Source: Incurvaria masculella (Eukaryota > Arthropoda > Insecta > Lepidoptera > Incurvariidae). Taken from it: a stretch of DNA of 64,000 nucleotides. Shown here in pieces: positions 1 to 10,495 of the stretch (its first letter is position 1; every line of letters begins with the position of its first letter). The stretch is taken from NCBI GenBank assembly GCA_946894095.1, contig OX335655.1:12648001-12712000 (forward strand). Reading direction: 5' to 3'. Made by a program: the position numbers and the translations under genes. The notes under the pieces are model-generated. The model saw nothing but the letters and a program-made list of their open reading frames with translations. It was not told the DNA's origin and did not search any database.

Positions 1-788
1 TCCTTAACTATATATATATTTGATATTTGTTTGTGCCACCCTCAGTTGGGCTATATGGCCTCTCATGCTTGCGGGCATGAGGTGTAGTCTTTTAATTCCC
101 TGGCTGACTAGACCTTCCGGGAATTTTTGCATGTATACGTTGCTAAAACAAATCGAGAGACTTACATAAATAAATAAATAAGCGGAGAAACATCTACATC
201 TAATCCTTATTATAAATATAAATTGGTACTAGTGCTTGTGGTTTTTTTTTTTTTGCTTCTTTTTTTTTAATAATTTTTTTTTTTTTTTTCGCACTTTTTT
301 ATCTTTTTTTTTTTTTTTTTTCTGATTAAGTACCTTTATGTTACATTGCAAAAAACAATATTAGTTACGAGTAAACTTAACATTTTAACGTATTTATCTT
401 GTAAGTTGGAGGTATTTAAACTTAAATCTATTTTTAATAACATTTTTTTTTTTCACGTAATATACTTAAAACTACTTACATATACTATAATCCTTATTAT
501 TTAAGATGGTACTTGTGCTTTTTTTTTTTTTTTGTAAACTTCTTTTTTCTTTTTCTTTTTTTTTTTTTTTTCTTTTTGCACTTTTTTTTTTTTTTTTTTT
601 GTGTACCTTCAGGGTTGCATTTTAACACGTAATATACTTAAACCTAATCCAAATTATTTTATGTAACATGAATATGTAGCTCTGCTGTAATAGACAAACT
701 TAATGCTCACTTCTTGATCTTATTAAAAGTATGCTTTTCCACTCTTTAAATTTCTTCACTCACTTCACTCAATGTCTCTTTTGTATTA
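1..788. repeat. T-rich flank and 3' end of the RTE element
   Basis: Long T runs lie at about 240-335 and 515-600. Read on the minus strand they are A-rich and follow the LINE coding region, so the stretch from 788 down to about 600 is probably the 3' UTR and the run at 580-600 its A tail. Two imperfect copies of a unit of about 290 bp are visible (ATCCTTATTAT at about 201 and 489). CACGTAATATACTTAAA also recurs at about 453 and 626. Positions 1-200 hold a TAAATAAATAAATAA tract and nothing else I recognise. Confidence 0.5.
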
Positions 789-3700
789 TTATTTCATCAT
801 TGACTTTATTAATTTTGTCCACTTATTCCTGTCCTTCGCGAGTGTCCACCAGCGATTGGCGGCCGCGCGCAGCTCGTCACTCCAGCGCGTCAGCGGCCGC
901 CCGACGCTTCTCACGCCGTCTCGAGGTATCCATTCCGTAGTGAGTCTACTCCATCTTTCATCTGAGCATCGAGCCAAGTGTCCGGCCCACTCAAATTTTA
1001 ATTTTCTTGCCTTTTCTACAACATCGTCTACTTTCGTTTTCTTTCTCAGATCTTCATTCCTTATTCTCGATGCTCTAGAAATCCCCAGCATGCTCCTCTC
1101 CATTGCCCGTTGGTTTACTCTTAACTTCTCTGCCTGTTTATCTGTTAGAGCCCATGTTTGTGCCCCGTAAACCATTACAGGGATTACGGCCATATTAAAA
1201 ACTTTTCTTTTAATTCCTATCGGCAGATGGCTGCTTTTAAATATACATTTTAAAGACCAGAACTTTTTCCAACCATTGCTACATCTTCTATCCAGTTATT
1301 TTTCTAGTCTATTTTGGAAAGACACAACCTGACCCAAGTAGACGTAATCTTGAACGTATTCGAGCTTTTTCCCTTTGATGTCTATTGGTATTTCAGTAAA
1401 GTTGGTCATAACCTTTGTTTTAGTTTCATTTAGTTTGAGCCCAGTTTCTTCAAGGATTTCTTGTAGCATACTTAACATTCGTTTAAGTTCTTCAGGAGTT
1501 TCTGATAGTAGTATGATATCATCAGCGAATCTTAAAACCTTTAGGTACACTCCGTTTATTCTTATCCCAAAGGTATCAAGGTCCAGCCGTCTAAATATTT
1601 CTTCCAGGAGGCAATTAAATAATAATGGCGATAGTGGATCTCCTTGTTTCACGCCTTTTTTTACTGGGAATGGGAGTCCTTCAATGTCTATTTTTATGCT
1701 TGCAGTACTGTAGTCATAGATGCTTCTTACAATATTAATGTATTTTTGTTGTATTCCTTGTTTCATTAGCGCTGTCATTAGAAAAGTATGACTTACTGAG
1801 TCAAACGCTTTTGTAAAGTCAATAAAGCAGATGTAGATAGCCTTATTATATTCCGTATATTTTTCAGCAATCATGTTCATGGTGTGCAAATGGTCTGATG
1901 TCGAGAACCCTTTCCGAAATCCAGCTTGATCTAGCGATTGTTGTTCGTTTAGGTGTTGGTATAATCTTCTTCTCAGTACTGCCATAAACATTTTGTATAA
2001 AATTGGTGATAGGCTTACGGGTCTGTAATTGTTAATTTCTGCTTTACTTCCTTTCTTATGTAAAAGTTTTACTTCAGCATGAAGCCACTGTTTTGGTACA
2101 TTCTCTTCCATCAGTATGTTATTATATATGTTCAATATAGGCTTAATTAGTTGGTCTTTAAATGTTTTTATAAGTTCGTTTGTAAGTCCGTCCTTTCCGG
2201 GAGATTTTTTATTTTTTAAGTCATTTATGACGGCTAGGATTTCCTCTGGTAAAATCATGGGGATATTCTCATCGTTTTCCGTACAGATGTGATCTTGGGT
2301 TATGTTAGAAATATGGGTGTTGCTATATAGTTCCTTGTAGAATGTAGTTGCTATATGAACGATTCGTGCTCTGTTGTACTCCACTTGACCTTTGCTGTTA
2401 TTTAAAGATGGCATTAGTTGTTTTCCTGTTTCCTTGCTCCTCAATATTTCTTTAATAGAGCAATTTGTGTCAAGTATTGTTTGCATACATTCATTGTTGT
2501 ATTTTCTAAGATCGCTTCTAATATTCCTTCGAGTTTGTTTGTTTATATTTCTGAATGTAAATTTCTCTTCCCTTGTTTTTTTCTTAATTGTTTTTATTTC
2601 TTCTCTTCTTTTGATTAATTTTTTGGTCTTTTTTGAAATTCTCTCTTTTTTCTTTGGTGAGATTTTCATCTGTTCCTTTATACTTTGAAGGCATGTTTCT
2701 AGGTCGTCATAAAGTTTTTGTGTTCCCTTTGTTGTTTTATCGTTGAGTGACTCGATTTCTTTTATGTGTTCAGGTTTAGCTTTGTATTCCAAATTTCTGG
2801 AATTTATAAAATGTTTTCTTGTATTTCTTTTTTGATCGGTTGCAATGGATGTCATTAGTAGCCTGTGATCTGTATTGAATAGGAATCTGTTTATAATTGC
2901 GACGTTGAGTATGCATTCCATATTTTTCGTCAACACATAGTCAATTTGATTTTTGGTATTTCCATCTGGAGACAGCCACGTCCACTTTCTTCCATTTCTC
3001 GATTTGAAGAAACTGTTTGCAATTTTAAGTTGATTTTCTTGTGCAAATAGAATAAGTCTCTCTCCTCGTGTATTTCTTCTGCCGTATCCGTAGGATCCCA
3101 TTATGTGGTCTTCTTGAGTGTTTCTATAACCCACCTGACTGTTAAAGTCTCCAATTATTAATATATTTTTGTTTTTTATTTCTTCCAGGGCAGAGTTCAG
3201 TTGGTCGTAAAAGGTTTCGAGTTCTTCGTTTGATGCTGCTGACGTGGGAGCATATACTTGGACAATGCAATGAACTTTTTTTCCCATGTTTATAGTCAGG
3301 ATTGCTACTCTGTCAGATTTCGCTTCGCAAGACATAATGCATTTTTTTAATGCTCTATGTATTAGGAATCCAACACCATTCCTTCCTTTCTTCGTCCCAT
3401 AATGATAAAGAATGTGTCCACTGTTTAATTCCACCAGTTCTTCACCGTGTCGTCTTATTTCAGCCATACCCAATACATCCCAGCTTATATTTTCCAATGC
3501 GAATTCGAGCTCTTCTAGTCTATCTTCTCCCAACAAGGTTCTTACATTTATAGTGCCGATATTTAATATATTTTCTTGTGGTATTTCTTCGCATGTGTTG
3601 GTAGTTCTGGCTAATGCTTGGGGTGTAATGCTTTTCCGTTTAGGTTTCGAGTTATGTTCATATGTAGAGTGGTTGGCGTGGACCCTTTCAGTGACGATTC

Positions 3701-3890
3701 GTTCTGAAATGTTCGGTTGTTTTGGATCAGGACAGTGTTTTAGGCTTTTTCTGTTATCCGAATATATTTTAGGTGTGTGTCCATTTACGTTTTTGATGTT
3801 GTTTCTACTGTTTTCTTGTTTATATTTCTGATACTGACGTTTTTTCGGCTGTGTATTTATATCGTGGTTTGATGCGCATGATGCTGGTTG
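789..3890 (-). pseudogene. RTE ORF2 (APE endonuclease + reverse transcriptase), one internal stop
   Basis: This is the retrotransposition enzyme. The N-terminal endonuclease begins near TINVRTL (about 3540-3560), with the GDFNSQVG motif near 3140-3160, IDYVLTKN near 2930, and the NTDHRLL motif near 2865. The reverse transcriptase shows FIDFTKAFDSVSH (about 1790-1830), KQGDPLSPLLFN (about 1625-1660) and FADDIILL (about 1510-1535). A TAA at 1296-1298 splits off the last part, which continues in the same frame to a stop at 789 and contains YGAQTWAL and WAGHLARCSDERW. No ATG lies between the ORF1 stop and the endonuclease core, so ORF2 was probably translated as a fusion with ORF1 or by reinitiation. 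The copy cannot make the full enzyme as it stands. Confidence 0.8.
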
Positions 3891-4715
3891 CTATGCTGTA
3901 TTTGAGTTGGGTGTGATGGTTGTTGGTTCTGTTTCAGGGGTACTTTGTTCGCGTACTTTGTCGCTTTGGTCGCGTGACGTCAAATAGGATTCGATCAAAT
4001 TGTAAGGTTTCGTTACTGATGGGCTCTGCTTTGTTTTCCTTGACTTTTGAAAGAATGTGCCCACTTGTCTAGGTGGAGGAGGGGAAGTCTCTGTATCCGA
4101 AAGGGTTCTTTTGTTGTGGTTTTTTTCTTGTCTGTTTTGCGTAAGTTCGACAATTTTGTCGTATTTGAGCACCACGTTTTTTCCTTCTTCCTTTAGTTGT
4201 TTTAGTTTTTGTTGAAGTCCCTTACGGATTTCTAGAATTTTTGGGGGAAAGTCTTCTTTTATGTACTGACCAGAGTTTGCTAAAGTTTTCTTCTGACGGA
4301 AAATGCTAAATTTCATTTATTTCCTGGTAAGTTCCACTCTTATCGGACGTGTTTTACCTGTTGTTTTTGCCCCAATTCGCATTACGTGGCTTAAATCAGC
4401 AGTGGAAGCCGATACATCAATTTTAGCCAGAGTATTCAGTACTTTTACCTCTAAGTGAGAATAACTTTCATCCTCGCTTTCCTGGATTCCATGTAAAATA
4501 ACATTTTTGCTGCGCTGTTGCCTTTCCAAAAAGTCAATTTTTGAGCCTTGGTCTTGTATTTTCTCGGTGAGTTGTTTATTTTCCAGGGAAAGATTTTCAA
4601 GTTTTTTTGAAAAGTTTTCGTTCATCAAGTCAAGTTTTTTGTTTTGAATCTGAATATCTGTCTTTATTTCGTTTCTCAGTTCGCTAATAGCATTTAATAC
4701 CAGTTGTGTGTCCAT
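3891..4715 (-). pseudogene. RTE ORF1 (coiled-coil nucleic-acid-binding protein), stop-interrupted
   Basis: The first ATG is at 4713-4715 (MDTQLVLNAISEL). The N-terminal third is a heptad-like coiled coil (rich in E, K, L, N). It is followed by an RRM-like stretch (NVILHGIQESEDES) and, after an in-frame TAA at 4317-4319, by a basic C-terminal part (KFSIFRQKKTLANSG, EDFPPKILEIRKGLQQK). L1-type ORF1 proteins have this order and package the element RNA as a trimer. Sequence similarity continues straight across the TAA, so it is most simply a point mutation. The reading frame closes with TAG at 3891-3893, just ahead of ORF2. Confidence 0.65.
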
Positions 4716-4760
4716 TTTAAAGCCTTGCGTTGAAATGTGACGTGTGTTTCCTCTTAACAA

Positions 4761-5962
4761 GTTCCAGGCTAGTCGACCCTTTAGGCGACGTGTTCAGATT
4801 TGTCAGTCTTTTCAGAAGTTGCGCGCGGCAACACAGTCTCTGTACAGCGGTGACGGATGGCCGTTGGCGAGATTAATGTTGTTTATGTATCACTTCGAAT
4901 TTTCAGTGCCAATTATCTGCGCCAGTAGGCACTTATTGCTAAATATGTATTTATTCTTCAATCACTTGTGAGTGTATCTTTGTTAAAAATACGCCCCGCG
5001 GGGATGTTATGCATGTAATGTAGACCGAAATTTACTATGTATGGTGCGTGAATACAATAAACTATTGAAGTTTTTCACCTGTTTTGCAGACTTGCCCACA
5101 CGTATACAGAAGCACTATTGTGTCTTGCTTTCATGTAGACACTTTTAGTGGCTGTAATAGGGATATTTTAGTAAAAATAACTGTAAAATCACGCAGCCGA
5201 ATGTTTAGATGTTTTCTGGTGGGTTGCCAGGTATGAGGACGAGGAAACCATTAACCGGGGGTAATTCATACATCACAACAACCCTTAAGTGCAATAAATA
5301 TTAAATCGATTTTCTGGCATTGCACGCAATTTCAGCCTATGTTATGAGAAAATTAAAGCTTTCACAGAATTATTATTTTTCAACACATTTCTACTTGTGA
5401 ACAAAGCATATTAATATTAATTTAGATCAAATCAAGTATTGATGGCTGATTTTTTTCTTCCGAGTTTTTGGCTAGAAAAGGCATTCCATCGTTGCCGCAC
5501 CCCACCCTACGAGTATAGCACCGAAATCGCGCTCTGTGACTTTTTCTTATTCCAAGATAAAGTTGCACCTCCTTGAGCTGTAACCGCAGTGCACGCGGTA
5601 GTTAACTTAGGGCCAATTTTTCAATCCTCAGATAGTACTTATAGGACTGATAGAACAAATTCACGTTGCTCAAAAGACGGATAGTCATTGCCAAAGAATT
5701 ATATTTTCTATCAAAATTATGTTACTAGAATTATACTAATAAACATATGAAATGACTATATCAGATAGATAAACGGAAGCGTAAATAAATCTATCTGGCT
5801 GATTATCTGACTATTGAAAAATAAGCCCTTAGGGTGTTGCCAAGGGTGAATCATTCATACAGTAATAGGAAAAAATTGTGAAGATCGTAATTTAATTTGT
5901 TTTTTAATTGAAAAATTCCAGGACCTTAATTGCCACTCATCGTACTTAATTAGAATCCTCAC
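4761..5962. other. Spacer between LINE and P450 gene A; no gene seen
   Basis: If gene A continues beyond the left edge of the window, this stretch and the LINE are its intron 4. I searched for exon 5-10 signatures of the other three P450 copies and found none here. The only structured piece is a small inverted-repeat element at 5606-5834. The part next to 4761 may contain the 5' UTR of the LINE. Confidence 0.5.
5606..5834. repeat. Small MITE with inverted ends (about 230 bp)
   Basis: The left end reads TTAGGGCCAATTTTTCAAT and the right end, reverse-complemented, reads CCTAAGGGCTTATTTTTCAAT, both continuing into a CAGATA motif. There is no coding capacity. The end motif resembles a class of short palindromic elements common in moth genomes (from memory, not searched). 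Confidence 0.55.
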
Positions 5963-8900
5963 CTTCGCTATAGCTGGAAACGCGATAACGATGAACAAGG
6001 AGAGCCTCTGGAGCCCGCTAAACTGAGTCAGGGACTTTCCCATCTTGAAAAACTGGTTGTCCTTCTCCTGTTGAGAGTTGACCTTGTGGCCGAACGCGCA
6101 GGACGCGATCACATCGTTGGCGTACCGAGAGAACAGGTCGCACATATCCACTTCTCCGCTTTCTTTTCCTGTTACAAACATAGACCATTTATGAAACAAA
6201 TCCTTTTAAGGTGACCCAACCCGCTCAACTCCCCATACAAACGGGGAATAAAGATCACGCCCATATTTCTTGTCAGAGATCCAACATTTTGCTCAAAATA
6301 GCTTTGTTTGATCGAACTAGATGTCTGAAGACCATTGACATTGTAAAATTGTGTTTGGTTTCTAAGTTATAAGGTCTGAAAGTTTGAATTTTTCGCGCGT
6401 TTTATACAATAACTTTGGTGGTTTATTACGCAATGATAAAGTAAGAAAATCTTAAAAATATTGGTCATCAGACATAGCTTATTTAATCAAGATTTATAAT
6501 CGATTTGGTTTTTGTTAGATTTTTGACTACATCGGTTGTGGTTTACTTTTAGCTATAAGTCGTTTTGAAATCGAAATTTTCGTAAATCTTACCAAATCAT
6601 ACACTATGCACATTATCTTTTTTGTGGACATGTTGCATCTTCCTCATCACGGAGCCTGTCTTTTTCTTTGAAACAGAGAAGGTCCCAGAGCGCAACAGCA
6701 CGGTTTTGTACTGGCCCGCGAATGAATTAGTGCCGCCGGGTTGGGCCACCTTAAATCGTCTAGTGCAGCTACGTCGTTGTGCAAGGACCTCCCTTGAAAC
6801 CCAGAGGTCTTGATTCGAATCCCCACTCCGTTCATGCACCACTTTCTTTCTCTTTTCGGGTTAGATAAGTTCTTTGCGTCAAGAATGCGAGCTGTTCTAT
6901 GGTTCGTAATCCGTGCAAAACTGTAACCTTGCCCAACTAGGTGGTTAAGCCTGTCCGGGTTGATACCATCGCACTGGATGAAAAGATGGTCGAAACGACA
7001 ATGAAGCATTTTCCGTGTTTTGCATGCAGTTCAATGTTGCCGTGCTCATGATGGGAAGATCAAACCAATTCCCTCGGGAATGCGGTGTGACATGGTCATG
7101 ACAGTGGGTGTGGTAATTAGACATCTAGGACCCTTACAGAAAACAAAATTGTAAGAATCCCGTGTTTTATGTAAATTACACCTCTGGCAAAAATAACAAC
7201 TCGCTAGAAACATGCCTAGGTTAGGTTAGGTAAGGTTAGATTAGGTTTAGTTTAGTTTAGGTTAGGATTAATTTCAGAAAAATATGAACCCAATCTAGGA
7301 CCTGCAATTTATTTGAGAAATACACAAAACAGATAGAAAGAAGGGAAACGGGTTACGAAACTTGAAATGTCCTGGATTCGCCAAAGAAGTACGCTTGCCG
7401 TAAGAGGCTCCTTAAGGATGGGGGCACGGCAGAACGTCTAAAATGCAAATCGTATAATATCATATTTTAACAAAATTTTAAAACCATGCACAAAGTATAA
7501 TCGGCATATCGTATAACTTTATGCGTAGTGCATGAAGAAGTTTAAAAAATTAAATTACTTATTTCTCCATACACAACGTATAATAGTCACAACGTATAAA
7601 ATTATGATCTTTATTTAACAAAAAAAGAAAAACATGCATATCATATAATCCAAAAACTTTTCATACGATAAGCGCCCTTATGACTATACTTTTAAAGCGT
7701 ATACTCGCACACGACTTTTCGACCGTCTCAATTAGCGTAGGTGGCCTTTCGAAATTGTAGCAAATTGTTATTCTTTAACAAATATCGTTTATGCCGTGCT
7801 TCTTGGCATATTATACGTTCTGCACGTTAGGAATATTATACATTGTGACTATTATACGTTTTGCATGATGCAAAGAGTTGATTATATTTTTAAACTTTCT
7901 TCATGCACAACGTATAAAATCATACGTTGTGAATATTATACGATATGCAAGGTTTTGATTTTTTGGAAAAAAATACTTTTATACGTTGTGAATATTATAC
8001 GTATAGTGATTACGACTCCTTAAGGATTTGTTGTTGGTGGTTCGAATTCCACGTAAAACTGTAAATCCCCCTTACTTCATAGTCGGTAGGATAAATCCAA
8101 TCGCATTGAATTAAACATGGTCCAAGCTGAAATTACAATGATTCGGTCTCCTTCCATGCTCGCTGGGTTTTGCAAACTTTTGTTAGATAGTGCGTTAGGG
8201 TAATATCATCTCAGCATGTGTGGTATTAGCCATCCATGTCTAGTTCGATAAAACGATGATATCGAATATTATGGTATTCGACACAATACATATCAGACTT
8301 TAAATGGCCTTCGGGATATTTAGATGTCTATCCAGACTTTTAAGTTAATGACCTTGGTGGGTAGGCTTCACCTCCCGGTGAAGGTGGGCCACGACCTGCT
8401 GACTGATCTCGCTCACGAAGGGCACCATGCGTCGCATCTTGGCTCCGGTGAAGGCTGGGCTGAGTGTCGAGCGCATGTCGCGCCATTTCTGACCTGCAAC
8501 AAATATTCCCGCACTTGCAGATCAATATTGAGCAGGCGCATTGTAATAACAATTACAACTTATACTGTGTAGACTCTTGGAGTTTGGAGCGCAGACGCCA
8601 AAAATCTAGTAAAAGAGCTAGGTAGATTGCTCATTGAGGCGTCTGGGGACAAACGTGCGCCCAGTTATCTTAGGCAGAAGATCAGCCTAGCCATTCAGCG
8701 GGGGAACGCGGCCTCCGTCATCGGCACGTTGCCAATTGCGCCGATGGTGGAGGAATATTTTAGTATTTAGTTATATTTCAATTATTTTGATAATAATTGC
8801 ATATATTATGTTAATAAAAAATTGATTACTTAAAAAACTTATACCTGAGTGGTTTTTTGTAAAGTTCGTTGACTACTAATGGACATAAAAAATATGCAAG

Positions 8901-10052
8901 GTTACACGGAAATATCTATCGCACTTATTGCACTTTATCTCATGTTACGTCATCTGATAACATCGTTATCGCAAAAATATTTTATTTTGTTTTGGTAATT
9001 AACTGATCTTTTTTTTTTCTCTCAGATTACGACGAAGCAACTTCGCCAATTTCTGAACACTTTAAGTCATCACCACATTTGCAATGATTTTTTAAAAATA
9101 TATTTGTGTCATCATTATTCTTATTAAACATTAACGATAAATCATGACTTTTTAGATTGAAATTTTAATTAAATAGTCCCATTTCCATTTTATAGTTACT
9201 TCTCTGGTAAAGTCTACTACTAATTCCTTTTAAAAAATTGTTCTATCAACAACTAGTTGTTTGATAACATCATCTTTCAAATCTTGTAATTTTAGAATTC
9301 AAGTCAAACCTTTTAAAAATAGAAGGCTGCCACCGAAAAGACTATCGAAATCTGAAGAAAAGAAATTCCTGTGATCCACGAAGTGGTCGAAATCCTTCAC
9401 TGTTATCTTCTTGATCACCTCCGCGTCTCGTATGATTGTGACGGGACTGAACGCCTCAAATGCACCGACATATCTGTGTAAATTAATTTCTTTCTCAACA
9501 TCAAGTTTTACTCTGCCTCTTCCTATCAGTGACAATGTAATTATTTTGCCAATGGTCTACGAAGATCAATATCTGGCTGTGAATTTTCTTTAACTGCTCT
9601 CTTGTGAGTATGTAAGACCTCTATTTCAATGTAGCGATACAGTCGTTCCGTAGTTCCATTCATCCACCCAGTTCACTGTAGCCATGCTGATAAAAGGAAT
9701 ATCTTTGAAAAACCACTGTTTTGGGGTAATATCATGACGGTGAGTGAGCTATTAGCATGTCAAGTTACGTAAATACACATTCGTATTATGATGGCCAGCC
9801 ATAGCTATCAAGCTTGTGGACATAGTTAATCAACAGCACTTACTTATCTTCAGGGAATGCGAAATATATTTCCTGAAAGTCCTCAACTATGTGTTTCTTG
9901 CGGAAGGTGCTCTTGATGAAGTTACCGAAGATCGGAACGGGAGGCAGGTTCCTGACGCCGCGCTCCTCGAAGAACTGGTAGGCTTTCTTGGTGTAGTAGT
10001 AGAGATAGGCCGCTAAGGCGACCGCCACTGCCGCTACCACCTCTAGCCACAT
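5963..10052 (-). CDS. CYP9-family cytochrome P450, copy A, partial (exons 1-4 only)
   Basis: Coding exons are 9844-10052, 9310-9473, 8353-8493 and 5963-6168, joined at GT/AG sites in phases 2, 1, 1 and 0. They have exactly the lengths of copies B-D and give 240 residues without a stop. Visible are the N-terminal membrane anchor (residues about 3-20, ending in LYYYTKK), a proline hinge (RNLPPVPIFGN), the helix C motif WRDMR (128-132) and the [13 protein letters not shown] segment. Exons 5-10, with the oxygen-binding, ExxR and heme-cysteine regions, are not present between 1 and 5962. Either intron 4 was enlarged by the LINE and the rest lies outside the window, or the gene is truncated. Copy A is the most diverged (for example GKESGEVDMCDLFSRY). 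Intron 3 is filled with two MITEs, a SINE and an unknown coding remnant. Confidence 0.85.
6206..6754 (-). repeat. TTAA-flanked MITE, family M1
   Basis: The element is bounded by TTAA at 6206-6209 and 6751-6754. Inverted ends read GGTGACCCAACCCGC on the left and, reverse-complemented on the right, GGTGGCCCAACCCGGC. Its interior matches the copies at 35320-35866 and 60577-61110 but in the opposite orientation. It lies inside intron 3 of gene A. The TTAA target points to mobilisation by a piggyBac-type transposase (inference). Confidence 0.75.
6755..7135 (+). repeat. tRNA-derived SINE (family W), copy directly abutting the M1 MITE
   Basis: The head at 6755-6830 resembles a tRNA, with an A-box-like CTAGTGCAGCTACG and a B-box-like GATTCGAATCC. 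It continues into CATGCACCACTTTCTTTCTC, a middle part with GGTTGATACCATCGCACTGG, and a tail-proximal part. The same sequence recurs about fifteen times in the window in both orientations. This copy is among the most complete but lacks an obvious A tail. Confidence 0.6.
7216..7268 (+). repeat. Short interstitial TTAGG-like tract
   Basis: Degenerate TTAGG units (AGGTTAGGTTAGGTAAGG and variants) occupy about 50 bp in intron 3 of gene A. TTAGG is the usual insect telomere repeat. A tract this short and impure is more likely chance or slippage than a telomere relic. Confidence 0.4.
7412..8023. repeat. TTAA-flanked MITE, family M3, internally repetitive
   Basis: TTAA occurs at 7412-7415 and 8020-8023, with short inverted ends TTAAGGA(T/G). 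The interior repeats the motif CACAACGTATAA and its complement TTATACGTTGTG many times (about 7555, 7575, 7840, 7905 and 7980), so the element could fold into many hairpins. No open reading frame explains it. It lies in intron 3 of gene A. Confidence 0.6.
8024..8265 (+). repeat. SINE W fragment
   Basis: A B-box-like GTGGTTCGAATTCCACG is followed by the diverged middle and end of the W SINE (AATCCAATCGCATTGAAT, then TGTGTGGTATTAGCCATCCATG near 8220-8245). It directly follows the M3 MITE. Confidence 0.45.
8573..8840 (+). pseudogene. 3' end of an unidentified mobile-element gene
   Basis: An open frame from 8573 to the TAG at 8768-8770 encodes about 65 residues, including KRAPSYLRQKISLAIQRGN and AASVIGTLPIAP. 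A related stretch lies on the minus strand at 38025-38180, with most amino acids kept. After the stop an AATAAA lies near 8809, followed by A-rich sequence, as at the 3' end of a retroelement mRNA. I do not recognise the family. It overlaps intron 3 of gene A on the opposite strand. Confidence 0.5.
9620..9790 (+). repeat. SINE W fragment in intron 1 of gene A
   Basis: The 3' part of the W SINE is present: CCCAGTTCACTGTAGCCATG, then GGGGTAATATCATGACGGTG. The tRNA-like head is absent. Confidence 0.4.
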
Positions 10053-10423
10053 GGTGCCCTGGCTCTGGCAAATGAGAGAATGATTAAAATGGCAATAAAA
10101 CCCTATTAGATATTTACAAAAATGTCTAAATAAAAAGTATTGAAGAAAGAAAACATAAAATACCACTCCCGTGGCCAAAATTATACTGAAAAGTAAAAAA
10201 TACTTTTTATTAGTAGGTATGATACTTTATATTAGGATACTTTTTATTAGGAGTATTTAATAGTAGGTTGAGAGAAATCGTTCACAGAACTTAAACTTTT
10301 ATTGCATTCGAGGATCTAATACTATGTGCCGTAAGCTTAAGTTATAATAAAAGTTTATATTCAACAAATAATTTGTCCAGAGTTATGAACAATATTTATA
10401 AACAGACATTGATACATACATAC

Positions 10424-10495
10424 CATTTATTTTTCTACCTGGCGACTCCGGAGCTGTTTGCACGTATTTACGCGGGCATGTTGCCGAGATTACTG
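10424..10495 (-). promoter_or_regulatory. Putative non-coding first exon / core promoter of gene A
   Basis: A block sharing ACGTATTTACGCGG and TACTGTCGCG with the corresponding blocks of B, C and D lies about 370-440 bp upstream of the ATG. Read on the minus strand it begins at an initiator-like ACAGT (10492-10495 on the plus strand) and ends at a possible donor (ATG|GTATGT) at 10424. An acceptor, TTTGCCAG, stands a few bases before the start ATG. The interpretation as a 5' UTR exon is inferred. Confidence 0.4.

Larger units (their letters stand above)
600..4760 (-). mobile_element. RTE-like non-LTR retrotransposon, nearly full length
   Basis: A LINE lies on the minus strand with an ORF1 (coiled-coil protein), an endonuclease-reverse transcriptase ORF2 and an A-rich 3' end. 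From 4760 to 789 everything is in one reading frame with no frameshift, broken only by stops at 4317-4319 (TAA), 3891-3893 (TAG) and 1296-1298 (TAA). The few lesions suggest a young insertion. The APE-type endonuclease and the C-terminal WAGHLAR region fit the RTE group, by analogy with known families. The 5' end is not defined; no target-site duplication was found. Confidence 0.8.

Noticed and set aside
1375..2688. Plus-strand open frames opposite the LINE
   Set aside because: Shadows of the reverse transcriptase frame on the minus strand.
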